DNA of 64,000 nt from NCBI GenBank assembly GCA_019359505.1, contig JAHHHD010000004.1, positions 231,767 through 295,766 on the forward strand. The letters are read 5' to 3'. A model generated the notes under the pieces. The model searched no databases. It was not told the origin of the DNA and was given only the letters and a program-made list of their open reading frames with translations. The position numbers and the translations under genes were made by a program. Positions 18,522-28,223 of the stretch are shown piece after piece. This DNA is from Drouetiella hepatica Uher 2000/2452. Lineage in GTDB: Bacteria > Cyanobacteriota > Cyanobacteriia > Elainellales > Elainellaceae. Position 1 is the stretch's first letter. Each line of letters begins with the position of its first letter.

Positions 18522-19379
18522 ATGACGGCCGATCCCATTCAAACCTACCTCCGATCTATCGGCAAAACCCCTTTGCTCGCCGCTGCCGAAGAACTGGAGC
18601 TTGCCAGAGCCGTTCAAACGATGCTGCCGCTGCTTCAGTTAGAAAACCCAACGCCTCAAGAGCTGGCAATGATCCATCAGGGCAAGCGATCGAAAACTCG
18701 CATGATCCAGGCGAATCTACGTCTGGTCGTTTCTGTTGCCAAAAAATATCAAAATCGTGGGCTAGAACTCCTGGATTTGATTCAGGAAGGCAGCATAGGG
18801 CTAGAGCGTGCAGTGGAAAAATTTGATCCCACCAAGGGCTATAAGTTTTCGACCTATGCTTATTGGTGGATTCGTCAGGGCATGACTCGTGCCCTACAGT
18901 CAGATGCTCGCACGATTCGCCTGCCTGTACATGTGCAGGAGAAGCTGAGCAAGATGAAGACGACGACACGTGTTTTGGTGGGTAAGTTGGGGCGCAAGCC
19001 TAGCCCAGAGGAGCTTGCAGCAGCACTGGATATGACTCCTGAAGAACTGCGGAGCCTGCTAAGCCAACAGCGCCAATGTGCCTCTTTAGACGCGTTGATC
19101 GGTCAAGAGCAAGAGACTCGGCTGGGTGATTTGATCCCTGATGAGCAGCAGCAGCGAGAAATGGAGGCGATAGTCACGCGGGATCAGTGCCAGCAATATC
19201 TGACCTGCCTAAACGATAAGGAGCGTGAGTTAATTGCGCTGCGCTTTGGGCTAAATGACGGTAAGAGCCGCAGTTTGGCAGAGGTCGGAGAGGTGTTTGG
19301 CTTCTCGCGAGAGCGCGCTAGACAGGTAGAAGTTAAAGCAATGCGAAAACTAAGGCAGCACGCTAACGTCTTGGTCTAA
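18522..19379 (+). CDS. Group 2 sigma-70 family RNA polymerase sigma factor
   Basis: The protein shows region 1.2 (DPIQTYLRSIGKTPLL), region 2 with the core-binding and -10 recognition segment (NLRLVVSVAKKYQNRGLEL, then FSTYAYWWIRQGMTRAL), region 3 (RLPVHVQEKL) and region 4.2 with the -35 helix-turn-helix (LAEVGEVFGFSRERARQVE). Length about 286 without a long region 1.1 marks it as a non-essential group 2 factor, which in cyanobacteria serve stress, circadian or nitrogen responses. I chose ATG 18522, just before conserved region 1.2. A GTG at 18456 would add 22 residues with no family match. I cannot assign a SigB-E letter. Confidence 0.93.
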   Translation: MTADPIQTYLRSIGKTPLLAAAEELELARAVQTMLPLLQLENPTPQELAMIHQGKRSKTRMIQANLRLVVSVAKKYQNRGLELLDLIQEGSIGLERAVEKFDPTKGYKFSTYAYWWIRQGMTRALQSDARTIRLPVHVQEKLSKMKTTTRVLVGKLGRKPSPEELAAALDMTPEELRSLLSQQRQCASLDALIGQEQETRLGDLIPDEQQQREMEAIVTRDQCQQYLTCLNDKERELIALRFGLNDGKSRSLAEVGEVFGFSRERARQVEVKAMRKLRQHANVLV

Positions 19380-19433
19380 CGCTATTCTGCGCTTTACATT
19401 TTCAGTCAAACCATGAATCAGTAATGGCATTTA

Positions 19434-19484
19434 GGCAAAGATTTTTTGTTGTGGGGGTTCGCCTCCACAACAAAAAACATTGCC
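19434..19484. repeat. Near-perfect palindrome of the family
   Basis: GGCAAAGATTTTTTGTTGTG pairs with its complement with a few mismatches; the loop is TTC. GAGACTACC follows at 19490, close to the GGACTACC beside other copies. It lies 54 bp after the sigma factor stop. Confidence 0.85.
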
Positions 19485-19521
19485 TTCTGGAGACTACCTA
19501 CAGTTAAGCCATGCTCTAGCT

Positions 19522-19571
19522 CTGTTGTTTATTTTGAGAGCCTATTTCCATGCTCTTTTCAAAATAAACAG
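19522..19571. repeat. Imperfect palindrome
   Basis: CTGTTGTTTATTTTGAGAGC pairs with GCTCTTTTCAAAATAAACAG around a 10-nt loop. It is the second palindrome in a row in this gap. Confidence 0.75.
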
Positions 19572-19695
19572 CGAGCTTAAATATACTGCTCACTAAAACT
19601 CCTCAAAGTATCTCAGCCCTCAGAATGACCTAGCTGGAGTTTTAACCGTTATCCTGTTGATCAGGTAATTTATACATACCCCTAAAAACATTTCT

Positions 19696-20211
19696 ATGAA
19701 TGCTAATAGCGATACCACTGCTGCGATCGACTCTCTAGAAAGCCTGCTCAAAGCAAAGATCAAGCTCCAAGACGCTCAATCTGAAGCAGAGCCGCTTCTG
19801 AAAGTTATAGGGCTACTCTTTGAACCTGAAGCTTTGGATGATGATCAAAAAAAGGTGTTACAGAACGGGCTAAAAAGCCTTCGTAAGCTTCTAGAAGCTC
19901 ATTCCGCCTATAGTGTAGCAGTTGAGCAAGCAGAACCTGCTAGAGCCATTGTAAATCAGTTGCTCAGCTTTCAGCCTATGAATTTTGATGGAAAGCCAAC
20001 TGGTCAGCCGTCTGAGGAATCTGTACCTAAGGTCACGACAGCAGAAGCCATACCTGACGAAGTCATAGCGGATGAGGATGAGGAATCTAAAGTAGATGAA
20101 GCTGAAGATAAGGGATTTGAGGCAGATGAAGCCGTAGCAGATTTATCTAAGGTGTCTGCCACAACTAAATCGTCAGGTTCAACTAGGGCGACTTCAAGCA
20201 AGAAGAGTTGA
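19696..20211 (+). CDS. Hypothetical protein with acidic C-terminal tail
   Basis: I do not recognise a family. Residues 1-90 are predicted helical (IDSLESLLKAKIKLQDAQSE, then LKSLRKLLEAHSAYSVAVEQ). The rest is disordered: an acidic stretch rich in D and E (about residues 118-148), then a Ser/Thr tail ending SSKKS. Such layouts occur in DNA- or ribosome-associated proteins, but nothing here proves a role. It stands alone between palindromes and the exopolysaccharide operon. Confidence 0.65.
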   Translation: MNANSDTTAAIDSLESLLKAKIKLQDAQSEAEPLLKVIGLLFEPEALDDDQKKVLQNGLKSLRKLLEAHSAYSVAVEQAEPARAIVNQLLSFQPMNFDGKPTGQPSEESVPKVTTAEAIPDEVIADEDEESKVDEAEDKGFEADEAVADLSKVSATTKSSGSTRATSSKKS

Positions 20212-20351
20212 CACAAGCTGTAGAGATACTCCCTCAGTCTTTTGCTCTACAGCGATTACACTCGCCTTCAGCACCGCGCTAGCTTCATTACGCAGTGAAC
20301 TTCTGAAGCAAGAAATATATGGAAAAGTTAATAAGTTGAGCCGTTTTAAGG

Positions 20352-22100
20352 TTAAGTCCTTGAAGCAGAATTTGTTCGATCCAGCTTGTAGAGCATATCA
20401 CCTGTATCTGGTAACGGGCGCAGCACACCCTGACCTATCTGCTCTATGTTGCGCCGCAAAAACTCGGAAGGTCGAAATACAAAGATTTCTCGCGGATCTG
20501 GAGGCAGCTTAGGCAAATTGCCCTTACGCACCAATCGAATTGGAACGCCTGGATTTAGCTCATAGCCAAACGCCGCAACGCGATTTAGCGCATCATCTGT
20601 CATCACCACAGGGTGATGGGAGCGATGGATTAAACTAGAAATCTCAACGACATAACGCGTGTTTTCAGGCCCCTTATTCCACCAAACTTTTGCAGGAATG
20701 CGGGTCATACAAGAAATGACACCCAAGGATAAAACAATTACAAGCAAAGTTTTCCAAAAGCGATAATTACCGACTACTCCAGTCGTTCTATAATTTTTTT
20801 TGTCATGCGTTTCTTGCTCTATGAAATTTTTAGAATTGCTGAGGGAAAGCAGACGATCGCTTTCATAAATTTTCTGCGTCAAAATTGTCGAGAATGTAAA
20901 AGCAACAGCTAACTGAATTCCAATAAAAATAGCAACACTGTAGCGAGGAATGCCTGAAACTTTTATCCCTTGAGTAACATCAACCGCCACATAGAAAACA
21001 GCAGGAACCGCTATTAGGGCAATCACAAATAGCCAAGTTCTAAAGCTGCTATTTTTACAAAGAAAATAAATAGAGCAGATTGCTAGTAAAAAGCAAGGCA
21101 AAATGATAGGAACTAGAAGAATAATGTCATTCAGTCGATCGCTTGACCCAACTCCGACATCAAAAAAGATGCGGCTAATGTTGCCAATCCACATCGATAT
21201 CATGCTTAGAAAAGGAGCTTTTTCTAACTTGACATCACTGTTATAAACCATCTCTTCTGTCTTCCTCGCATTAGAGATGAGAATCACCAGCCAGGGGGTA
21301 AATGTTGCCACACCTAACGCCGTAGCCAAAAGATAGGAAACAAAGTTTTTGCTGAAGCGATAACGCTCAACCATGAAAATATAGATACCGTGACCCACCG
21401 TGACAAGTATAGAAAATAGGTGGGTATAGATGCCAAAACTTACACTTAGAGCGTACAAGAGCCATCTAAGTTTTGTGGGCTGCCGGAGTGTGCGCAGTAA
21501 AAGAGCGCTGGAAGCTAGGGTGATCAATCCCCAAAAGCTATAGGCTCTCGCCTCTTGAGAATAGACCACAAAAAAAGGTGAAACAGCCATTAGGGCAACA
21601 CCCAGTGAGGCAGCTAAACGAGATCTAAATAACTCTAAGCCTAACCAGTACATTGCTGGAAGCGAGAGAACTCCAGCGATCGCTGAAAAACTTCGCATTA
21701 CGCCTAGAGAGCTACCGCACAATTCCTTCCCAGCCTCTCCCAGAAATTGTACCCAAGCTCTCAGAATGAGAATGTAGAAGGGTGGAATATGAGGATCTTC
21801 AAGAGCCAGACCTTGAATAACATCCCCTATTCCTTTATCTAGATTGGGAGCCAAATATTTCTGAATCTCTGGAAAACTCAAGTCCTCGCTCGTGTAGAGG
21901 ATCTGCTGCAATTCCGCAGCCGTGTAGCCTGACATTCTTAGCGCGGTGAATGCTTCGTCGTCCCAAAATACCTGGCGATCGAGATTAACAAAGCGGAAAA
22001 AGATTCCCAATACGATCAGAGTAACAGCCAGAAAATGGAATTTAGATCGCTCAGTTAATTTATTGATCTTAGCTACTCGTAGCATAGCTAGTTTTAACAT
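20352..22100 (-). CDS. Glycosyltransferase family 39-like membrane protein
   Basis: A multi-pass GT-C type transferase with about ten membrane helices. The first periplasmic loop has the conserved acidic motif WDDEAFTALR near residue 40, as in PMT/ArnT-like enzymes that use polyprenyl-phosphate sugars as donors. A soluble C-terminal domain of about 90 residues follows (from VVEISSLIHRSHHPVV). I take the ATG at 22100 because AAGGA lies 6 bp upstream; a TTG five codons earlier (22115) also fits the frame. It is the last gene of the exopolysaccharide operon, 50 bp after the WecG-like gene. It probably adds a sugar to the glycan or to a protein in the periplasm. Confidence 0.82.
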   Translation of the reverse strand: MLKLAMLRVAKINKLTERSKFHFLAVTLIVLGIFFRFVNLDRQVFWDDEAFTALRMSGYTAAELQQILYTSEDLSFPEIQKYLAPNLDKGIGDVIQGLALEDPHIPPFYILILRAWVQFLGEAGKELCGSSLGVMRSFSAIAGVLSLPAMYWLGLELFRSRLAASLGVALMAVSPFFVVYSQEARAYSFWGLITLASSALLLRTLRQPTKLRWLLYALSVSFGIYTHLFSILVTVGHGIYIFMVERYRFSKNFVSYLLATALGVATFTPWLVILISNARKTEEMVYNSDVKLEKAPFLSMISMWIGNISRIFFDVGVGSSDRLNDIILLVPIILPCFLLAICSIYFLCKNSSFRTWLFVIALIAVPAVFYVAVDVTQGIKVSGIPRYSVAIFIGIQLAVAFTFSTILTQKIYESDRLLSLSNSKNFIEQETHDKKNYRTTGVVGNYRFWKTLLVIVLSLGVISCMTRIPAKVWWNKGPENTRYVVEISSLIHRSHHPVVMTDDALNRVAAFGYELNPGVPIRLVRKGNLPKLPPDPREIFVFRPSEFLRRNIEQIGQGVLRPLPDTGDMLYKLDRTNSASRT

Positions 22101-22150
22101 AGTCAGTCCTTGCAATCATCAGCGCAGTAATTGTTGAAAAGAAGTCCTGC

Positions 22151-22957
22151 CTAGTCATTTCGGCGATAGGCAAGTTTCAAATAGCTGGTCAACCACTGCC
22201 AAGCAAAGAAGATGATGAACCGTGGATTGTGTTTGAAATAGCGTTTCCAGAGACGCTTAGGTTCCATGAACAGTCTAAACATCCACTCTAAGCCAATGTT
22301 TTGCAGTAAAGTAGGTGCCTGTTTAATCCGACCTGAATGGAAATCGAAGGCAGCTCCTACGCCTAACATCACCAACTGAAGCTGATCCTGATGTTGATGC
22401 ATCCATATTTCTTGTTTAGGGCAGCCAATTCCAACCAGTAATATCTTTGCCCCAGAGTTTCTAATTTCAGTTGTGTATTGGTAATCTTCTTCCGGCGTTA
22501 AGGAGCGAAAGGGCGGGGCAATCTGACAGGCGATTTGGATGCTAGGAAATTTTTGGCATAGGAAGGAAGCAAATGCTGTTAAACTCTCAGATGTTCCTCC
22601 GTATAACCCAATCGGAACACCTTGCTGTGAAGCTGCTTCACACACATGTAAGGTCAGGGTTGGACCATAGACACGAGAAGCTTTTTTAACTCCCAAAGCT
22701 GACAAAGCCCAGACTAAGGGCATACCGTCCGGCGTCACCAGAGCAGCACGATTCACAACATGCGCAAAGGCAATATTGTCATGAGCCTCCATCAACATAT
22801 GCACATTGGCTGCACATACATAGGCACTAGTCCTGGCTTTAGCCCATTGCAAAATCTTTTGGGTTGCATCTTGATAGCTTGTAACGTCAACGCGGCTACC
22901 AACGATATATTGATGTTCAAACGAGGTGATGGAATTCAGTTTTTGAGATTTTATCAT
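22151..22957 (-). CDS. WecG/TagA/CpsF family glycosyltransferase
   Basis: This 268-residue protein matches the GT26 family, which adds ManNAc(A)-type sugars to lipid-linked intermediates at the cytoplasmic membrane face. Visible motifs are the acceptor/donor site LVTPDGMPLVW (about residues 73-83), the glycine-rich GLYGGTSES and LLVGIGCPKQEIWM. A basic C-terminal region (LFMEPKRLWKRYFKHNPRF) probably binds the membrane. It lies in the exopolysaccharide operon between a GT4 and the GT39-like gene. Confidence 0.93.
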   Translation of the reverse strand: MIKSQKLNSITSFEHQYIVGSRVDVTSYQDATQKILQWAKARTSAYVCAANVHMLMEAHDNIAFAHVVNRAALVTPDGMPLVWALSALGVKKASRVYGPTLTLHVCEAASQQGVPIGLYGGTSESLTAFASFLCQKFPSIQIACQIAPPFRSLTPEEDYQYTTEIRNSGAKILLVGIGCPKQEIWMHQHQDQLQLVMLGVGAAFDFHSGRIKQAPTLLQNIGLEWMFRLFMEPKRLWKRYFKHNPRFIIFFAWQWLTSYLKLAYRRND

Positions 22958-23075
22958 TAGAGTTTTGACACCTAGTTAGGGTTGAGCAAGAAACAACATG
23001 GCAGATTACTTTGATAAAGCAAGGTCTGTTTGCAATTCAATGTTGAGGGGAAATGATGCGATCGCTAAACCGCAT

Positions 23076-24242
23076 TCAACGACTTGAGCGCTCTAATTTT
23101 CGAATAGCGCTGGGTTTCAATACTGATTGATAAATATCAACTAGCAAAGGCATATAGTTCTGAATATCTAGAGCCTGAACATCCTCGCGTGCAGCCTTAC
23201 CTAGAGCAGCTTTTAGTGATGGGCTATTAACCAGGTGTTGCATCGTGCAGGTTAATTGAGGCTGATTACCAGGCTCAACGAACAGACCATTGTGTTCATG
23301 AATAACTACTTCAGGAATTCCTCCAACAGGCGTGACGATGACAGGCAGTCCCCAAGCCATTGCTTCTAGCATTGACATCGGTAGCCCCTCATGGTAGGAA
23401 GGCAACACGAACACATCTGCTGCTGCTAAAAGAGCATCTCTCTCAACAGGACTCAGCCAAGAATGAATAATAATTGAATCGCTCAGATTCAGTTCTTCCA
23501 CCTTTTGTTGAGCCAGTTCCACGTCACCATTGCCAGCAAGAATCAGCTTCGACAGACTCCGTTCTGATTCAGGCAAAGCTGCAAACGCATGAATTAGATC
23601 AAAGGCCCCTTTATCTTGCTGGGGAAACGAAACGATCGACTGAGAATCTAGTGCCCCTCCCCGCTTACCAATTCGCCCCAGAAAAATAAACGTTGTTCGT
23701 TCCCGATCCGAACGTTGAGGAACTTGAAGCGGAACGCTGACCGGATTATAAAGAGTCTCCACTTGCTTTGCTTGCAGTTGAAAAGCTCTAGCGTAGTAGT
23801 CTTGCCAGGTCTTAGAGAGGGTAATTAACTTTGTACATTTTTTGAAGATGCCCACCACGATTTTCTGAACAAACTGGGGCAACCCCGAAAAAAACTCTTG
23901 GTAAGTTGCACCATGAGCATGAAGAATAATCGGTTTATTAAAACGTGAAGCAATGAGAATTAGCAGCATTTTTCTTAAGGTGCTGCCCCGTTCTGAGAAA
24001 TGGATATGAATCAGATCAATTTCACTCTTCAATAATCTTTGAATGAGTATCCTAACTGCCTGCAAAAACACCTTGACATTGCGAAAAGCTGATCCATAAG
24101 CAAAAGTAGCAACATGCTCTATTTCGAGCTCTGGAGGAGTGTGCTGGAGGATCAACTTCTCAACTGAAGTAATTCCACCTTTCACGTCTAGACCCGCTCC
24201 GAGCATGAGCACCCTAATGGGATTTTTCTGAGCTTTATTCAT
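23076..24242 (-). CDS. Glycosyltransferase family 4
   Basis: A GT-B fold transferase with N-terminal GGITSVEKLI and a C-terminal nucleotide-sugar site: FVLPSYHEGLPMSMLEAMA with the E-x7-E pattern, then GLPVIVTPVGGIPEVV. I start it at ATG 24242 (MNKAQKNPIRVLML). A longer frame to 24320 would overlap the xylanase gene and adds 26 residues of no family likeness. It is probably one of two retaining transferases that build the repeat unit of the exopolysaccharide. Confidence 0.92.
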   Translation of the reverse strand: MNKAQKNPIRVLMLGAGLDVKGGITSVEKLILQHTPPELEIEHVATFAYGSAFRNVKVFLQAVRILIQRLLKSEIDLIHIHFSERGSTLRKMLLILIASRFNKPIILHAHGATYQEFFSGLPQFVQKIVVGIFKKCTKLITLSKTWQDYYARAFQLQAKQVETLYNPVSVPLQVPQRSDRERTTFIFLGRIGKRGGALDSQSIVSFPQQDKGAFDLIHAFAALPESERSLSKLILAGNGDVELAQQKVEELNLSDSIIIHSWLSPVERDALLAAADVFVLPSYHEGLPMSMLEAMAWGLPVIVTPVGGIPEVVIHEHNGLFVEPGNQPQLTCTMQHLVNSPSLKAALGKAAREDVQALDIQNYMPLLVDIYQSVLKPSAIRKLERSSR

Positions 24243-24297
24243 GAAAATCCACCTGAAATTTGGCTTAAAATAGGAATCGGCAAAGACTTGATAGGGG

Positions 24298-25515
24298 TCA
24301 TAGCATGCGTATTGGAGCATTATCCAAAGCTATAGCGATCGCATTCCACGCCAGCTTACGATTAAAGTCGGCATCAAAAGGAAGAGAACGAACGGGTAAA
24401 CCATCGCTGCGAGGGGCAAAATCTATCAGCCAACTGTGAGCATCACTCAAACCCCAAGTAATAATCGCGATGACTGCCGGCTGCTCTAGTACAACTGAAA
24501 GAAATTCCCCATAGGTTTCTGCAACGATGCGATCGCGTTGACTCAAATCGGCAGGTAAACTCTGGTCCGTGACATCTAACTCAGTGATTAAAATTTTCAA
24601 GCCAAGATTAGCAACTTCTTGGAGAAAGCTTCTCATTTTGTCAGGATTGAACTGTCGCCTATTGCCTTTTTCATCCAGTTGATTGAGGTGAGCCTGAATA
24701 CCTAAAGCTTTAACAGGTACATTCTTGGATTTCAAATCAGACAGCAAACGAAGAACTCCATCCCGCCGCTGATCATGGTAAGAGGTGTCATATTCTAGTC
24801 CATTATCGTTGTAAACCAGGAGCGCACGAGGATCAGCTTCAGCAGCAGTCCAAAAGGCAAGTTCAATATAGTCAGGTCCCAAACGCTTAAACCAAGGGGT
24901 AATCCTGAGACTATCACTTCGGCGATCGCCTGGTTCAATAGCTTCGTTCACAACATCCCAGGAATGAACCTGTCCAGCATATCGTTGGACTATTGTTGAA
25001 ACATTGTTGACCAGCAGATTACGAACTTCTTCATAGGAAGCATTGGGATCATTGAGCTTGTTCTTCAACCACTCAGGATTTGCCTCATGCCAAACCAACG
25101 GGTGTCCCCGAAACAGCAATTTGTGTTGGGCTGCAAATTGCGCCAATCCGTCTGATGAAGATAGGTTAAACCTGTTGATATCAGGACGAGTATCGGTGGC
25201 GTACACACCCGCAACTATCAAGTTACATTCTCGAATAAATGTAGATTGCAACACTGAGTTCTGGGCAAATTTGTCGTAGTCCAACCCTGAAAATGAACCA
25301 AAGATCAGTCCTTTGCGTGCGGCGCGATCGCGCAAATCCTCTGTTCCATTCACCGCAAATTTCTGTTGAGTTACCTGAGCGGCTTCAGATTGACTAGAAT
25401 CAGACATTGAATCGGCAGAGATTAGAGAGCTTGTTGGATAACGGCTCGTCAGAGCACAGGAAGTAGCGCTGGAAAAAGCTCCCAATCCCCATAGAAAACG
25501 ACGACGCTTGACCAT
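24298..25515 (-). CDS. Endo-1,4-beta-xylanase-like glycoside hydrolase family 10
   Basis: A retaining glycosidase of GH10. The acid/base is E191 in WDVVNEAIEP and the nucleophile is E312 in ITELDVTDQ; GHPLVWHE and IQAHLNQL are further signatures. The N-terminus, MVKRRRFLWGLGAFSSATSC, is an RRxFL-type twin-arginine-like signal with a cysteine at position 20 that could be a lipobox site, so the protein is probably exported. It sits inside the exopolysaccharide operon, 24 bp after the O-antigen ligase-like gene. A biosynthetic setting suggests it trims or releases the cell's own beta-linked polymer rather than digesting plant xylan. That is inference. Confidence 0.92.
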   Translation of the reverse strand: MVKRRRFLWGLGAFSSATSCALTSRYPTSSLISADSMSDSSQSEAAQVTQQKFAVNGTEDLRDRAARKGLIFGSFSGLDYDKFAQNSVLQSTFIRECNLIVAGVYATDTRPDINRFNLSSSDGLAQFAAQHKLLFRGHPLVWHEANPEWLKNKLNDPNASYEEVRNLLVNNVSTIVQRYAGQVHSWDVVNEAIEPGDRRSDSLRITPWFKRLGPDYIELAFWTAAEADPRALLVYNDNGLEYDTSYHDQRRDGVLRLLSDLKSKNVPVKALGIQAHLNQLDEKGNRRQFNPDKMRSFLQEVANLGLKILITELDVTDQSLPADLSQRDRIVAETYGEFLSVVLEQPAVIAIITWGLSDAHSWLIDFAPRSDGLPVRSLPFDADFNRKLAWNAIAIALDNAPIRML

Positions 25516-25539
25516 ATCGTAAAACCCCTGAAAGCCTGA

Positions 25540-26823
25540 CTAAGCGGATTGAGCGGCAATGGAAGCTTCCATTGAAGGTGTAGGTGAATAGACGGGAAGC
25601 GATCGCTGCAAGGAGAGAGCGATTGATACATAAATAACCCAGGCAACATTGTTTTGAATGAGCAAAGAGCTTTCTGTGAGGTTAGACAATGTGTAGTAGA
25701 TGAGATAAAGGGTAGGCCACAGTTGGTCAGTTGTTTTAACCTTGCGAATCCAAACTAGGCTTCTTAAAAAGGCAATAAAAAAACCAATTGCGAATATTGA
25801 CAGTCCTACTATTCCTAAATCTAGTCCTAAATCAAGATATCCATTGTGAGCATGGGGAGCCTCCCATTTCACATCCCGCCAAACATAAGCAGCCTCACTC
25901 AATGCTCCATTCCAAAAGCCGCTGTATCCGTAGCCCCAGAATGGATGCTGACCGATCATTCTAGCTACTGAAGGCCACAACAAATTACTACGACCTGTCA
26001 AGGTTGCATCTTTGCCCAATAATCCAAAAATTGCTTCTAGATTCGCAGAGATCCAGGCGTAAATGCATCCGACTAATACCATCAGAAAAGTAACAGATGG
26101 CACCATAACCTTATCTCGCCAGCCTAGCATAGTTAACATTAAAGAGAGAATGATTAAAGTAACGCTGTTGACCAAAGCTGAAGATGAAGTTGTGAATAAA
26201 ATAAGTATCCAAGAAAAGAATAAACCAGTCCACGGCCAAAATCGGTTTTGCTGATGATCTCGCAGCAATAGCCAGAAGAGACAAACGCTGAGAGTCATCA
26301 TCTTGCCCAAAACATTTTTATGCAAGTATATGCCTCGCCAATCTCCTGAATGTATACCCCCCATCACTCCATACTTGGGCAACAGCAGCGCAAACAGAAA
26401 ACTGGAAACGATGGCAATTCCCATAGCCCATGCCAGTAGTTGCATCTGCTGCTTTAGGTCATACCTCACCGCTAGGTAAACTCCTAAGAACGTCGTGCCA
26501 ATCAGACCGATTAAGCGCCGTGGGGTGACTTCGGGAGCGTAAGTCCAGTACACCGATAGGATTGCTAGTAGAACGAGTAGGAAAACCCATTTCTCTTTCA
26601 CAATTAGATAAACAGCGCGTTTCCAATGCGGCAGGAGAAGGAGGAAGAAAAAAAGGTAGAGGCTGAAGAAAATATACTGTACCAAAGTGGAGTCATAACT
26701 CTTTGCACGACCTACTTCTCCTTCACTGATTCCATCGGCCAGAATAATTAAGAGTGGTCCACCTGTGGTAAGTAACAGCGTTACAACTGTCAGTACCTGC
26801 TCTAAAAAATGAAACTTTTTCAA
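25540..26823 (-). CDS. O-antigen ligase/polymerase family membrane protein (Wzy/WaaL-like)
   Basis: This 427-residue protein has ten or more membrane helices and a large periplasmic loop with the family pattern RSNLLWPSVARMIGQHPFWG near residues 275-294, then HNGYLDLGLDLG. Members join or polymerise lipid-linked glycans in the periplasm. The start is a TTG at 26823 with a strong GGGGGGAT 7 bp upstream; no ATG lies nearby. It is 34 bp after the flippase gene, so it probably acts as the Wzy polymerase of this locus. Confidence 0.88.
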   Translation of the reverse strand: MKKFHFLEQVLTVVTLLLTTGGPLLIILADGISEGEVGRAKSYDSTLVQYIFFSLYLFFFLLLLPHWKRAVYLIVKEKWVFLLVLLAILSVYWTYAPEVTPRRLIGLIGTTFLGVYLAVRYDLKQQMQLLAWAMGIAIVSSFLFALLLPKYGVMGGIHSGDWRGIYLHKNVLGKMMTLSVCLFWLLLRDHQQNRFWPWTGLFFSWILILFTTSSSALVNSVTLIILSLMLTMLGWRDKVMVPSVTFLMVLVGCIYAWISANLEAIFGLLGKDATLTGRSNLLWPSVARMIGQHPFWGYGYSGFWNGALSEAAYVWRDVKWEAPHAHNGYLDLGLDLGIVGLSIFAIGFFIAFLRSLVWIRKVKTTDQLWPTLYLIYYTLSNLTESSLLIQNNVAWVIYVSIALSLQRSLPVYSPTPSMEASIAAQSA

Positions 26824-26857
26824 GCTAGATCCCCCCTTATTCTTTCAACGGCTTAGG

Positions 26858-28150
26858 CTAGTCTTTAATTACGATTAGAAGGTACCCAAATAGGGTTACA
26901 GCTGAAGTCAGAACCATAGAAACAGATGCACCTAAAAGTCCGTAGTTTGGTATAAACAAATAACAGGTCAAAAGAGAAACTATTAGCGATGTGCATAAGA
27001 TAACGGGTTGATAGTAAATCCGCCTTTTTGCAGTAGCTGCATAGCCCAAAATAGAAGCAACATACGATAGCGCAGATGCTGCCATCACCCAAGTAAACAC
27101 GTCAATATCTTTGCTGTATTCAGGTCGATACAAGAGAGTTAAGATTTCCTCTCCAGCGAAATAAGCGGCTAGTATTCCTAATCCCCCTAACACAGATGCA
27201 ATTGCAAGCAGCTTGATCATGAGTTGCTTGAATGCCCTATGTTGACCTTCGACATAGTGTTGAGCCAGACGAGGACTAGCGGATTGACCTAGAGCAGTTA
27301 TAACCGTTAGACCTGCAATTTGTAGATAGGCGATCGCCGAAAAGATTCCCAACTTTCCCTGACCTAAATACCGTTCAACAAAATATCTAGGAATATTAGA
27401 ATTAAGGGAGATAAGCGTCATTGCAAAACCTAATGGCAATGCAAACAAAGCTAGTTTACTTAGAACTTCTGGCTGAAACCATGAGCCTATTTTCCCCTGA
27501 GGAATTCTTTTAGAAACTTGCTTAGAACTATCATGAATCTCTGTTGGTTTTCTGGTCGCTACAGACTGTCCTTTAGGAATGTCATAAACAATTAGAGCGA
27601 TCGTCCATGCTATTGCTAGAGCCAATGAGCCAAAGACAATACTTCGAGTTAAAAAGACTGTGACTCCTAAGAACAGTAATGACAAAATACCCTTCAAAAT
27701 CATTGATATGGCAATCCAATCCATTCGCTCATGTTGCTGCAATAAGCCATAATAGACATCACTAATTGACTCAATTGATTTTGCCAATCCAATCAATAGG
27801 ATGACAAAGGCTGTGTTTTTTTCATACCCAATGATAAAGATTAAAGAAACGATCGCGAAAAATGCAGCAATTGTTGTAATGATGCGTAGAGCAAGATAAT
27901 TTGAGAAAGAGAATCTTCGCTTGACATCAGTTGCCTGTATCGGTCTTAACTGAAGATTTGAAAAGAGAATAATAGGCGTAGTGACTGCCAAGCCTAAAGT
28001 AAATTGTCCTACATTCTCCGGCGTACTGAGTTTGACAAGAATTACCAGCATCGCCCATTGGCATCCGGCATAGACTACGTTTCCAACAAAAGTCCAAGAG
28101 AAGTTGGAGCGTAAGCTAAGCTTTTGAAAACTCGATGAATGTTCGCTCAC
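26858..28150 (-). CDS. Oligosaccharide flippase (Wzx-like)
   Basis: A 430-residue protein with about 12-14 membrane helices of the polysaccharide synthesis/MOP flippase family. The N-terminal pattern is FSWTFVGNVVYAGCQWAML, then PENVGQFTLGLAVTTP. It would flip the finished lipid-linked repeat unit. The start is GTG at 28150 with GGAG 9 bp upstream. Its position between a GT4 and the polymerase-like gene supports a Wzx/Wzy pathway. Confidence 0.9.
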   Translation of the reverse strand: MSEHSSSFQKLSLRSNFSWTFVGNVVYAGCQWAMLVILVKLSTPENVGQFTLGLAVTTPIILFSNLQLRPIQATDVKRRFSFSNYLALRIITTIAAFFAIVSLIFIIGYEKNTAFVILLIGLAKSIESISDVYYGLLQQHERMDWIAISMILKGILSLLFLGVTVFLTRSIVFGSLALAIAWTIALIVYDIPKGQSVATRKPTEIHDSSKQVSKRIPQGKIGSWFQPEVLSKLALFALPLGFAMTLISLNSNIPRYFVERYLGQGKLGIFSAIAYLQIAGLTVITALGQSASPRLAQHYVEGQHRAFKQLMIKLLAIASVLGGLGILAAYFAGEEILTLLYRPEYSKDIDVFTWVMAASALSYVASILGYAATAKRRIYYQPVILCTSLIVSLLTCYLFIPNYGLLGASVSMVLTSAVTLFGYLLIVIKD

Positions 28151-28223
28151 AAGGTAACTCCAATCTTTTGTATAGCAGTCTCCAAAGTTGAAGAACTACC
28201 GTGCTCAGTCTCAACAGACCGTA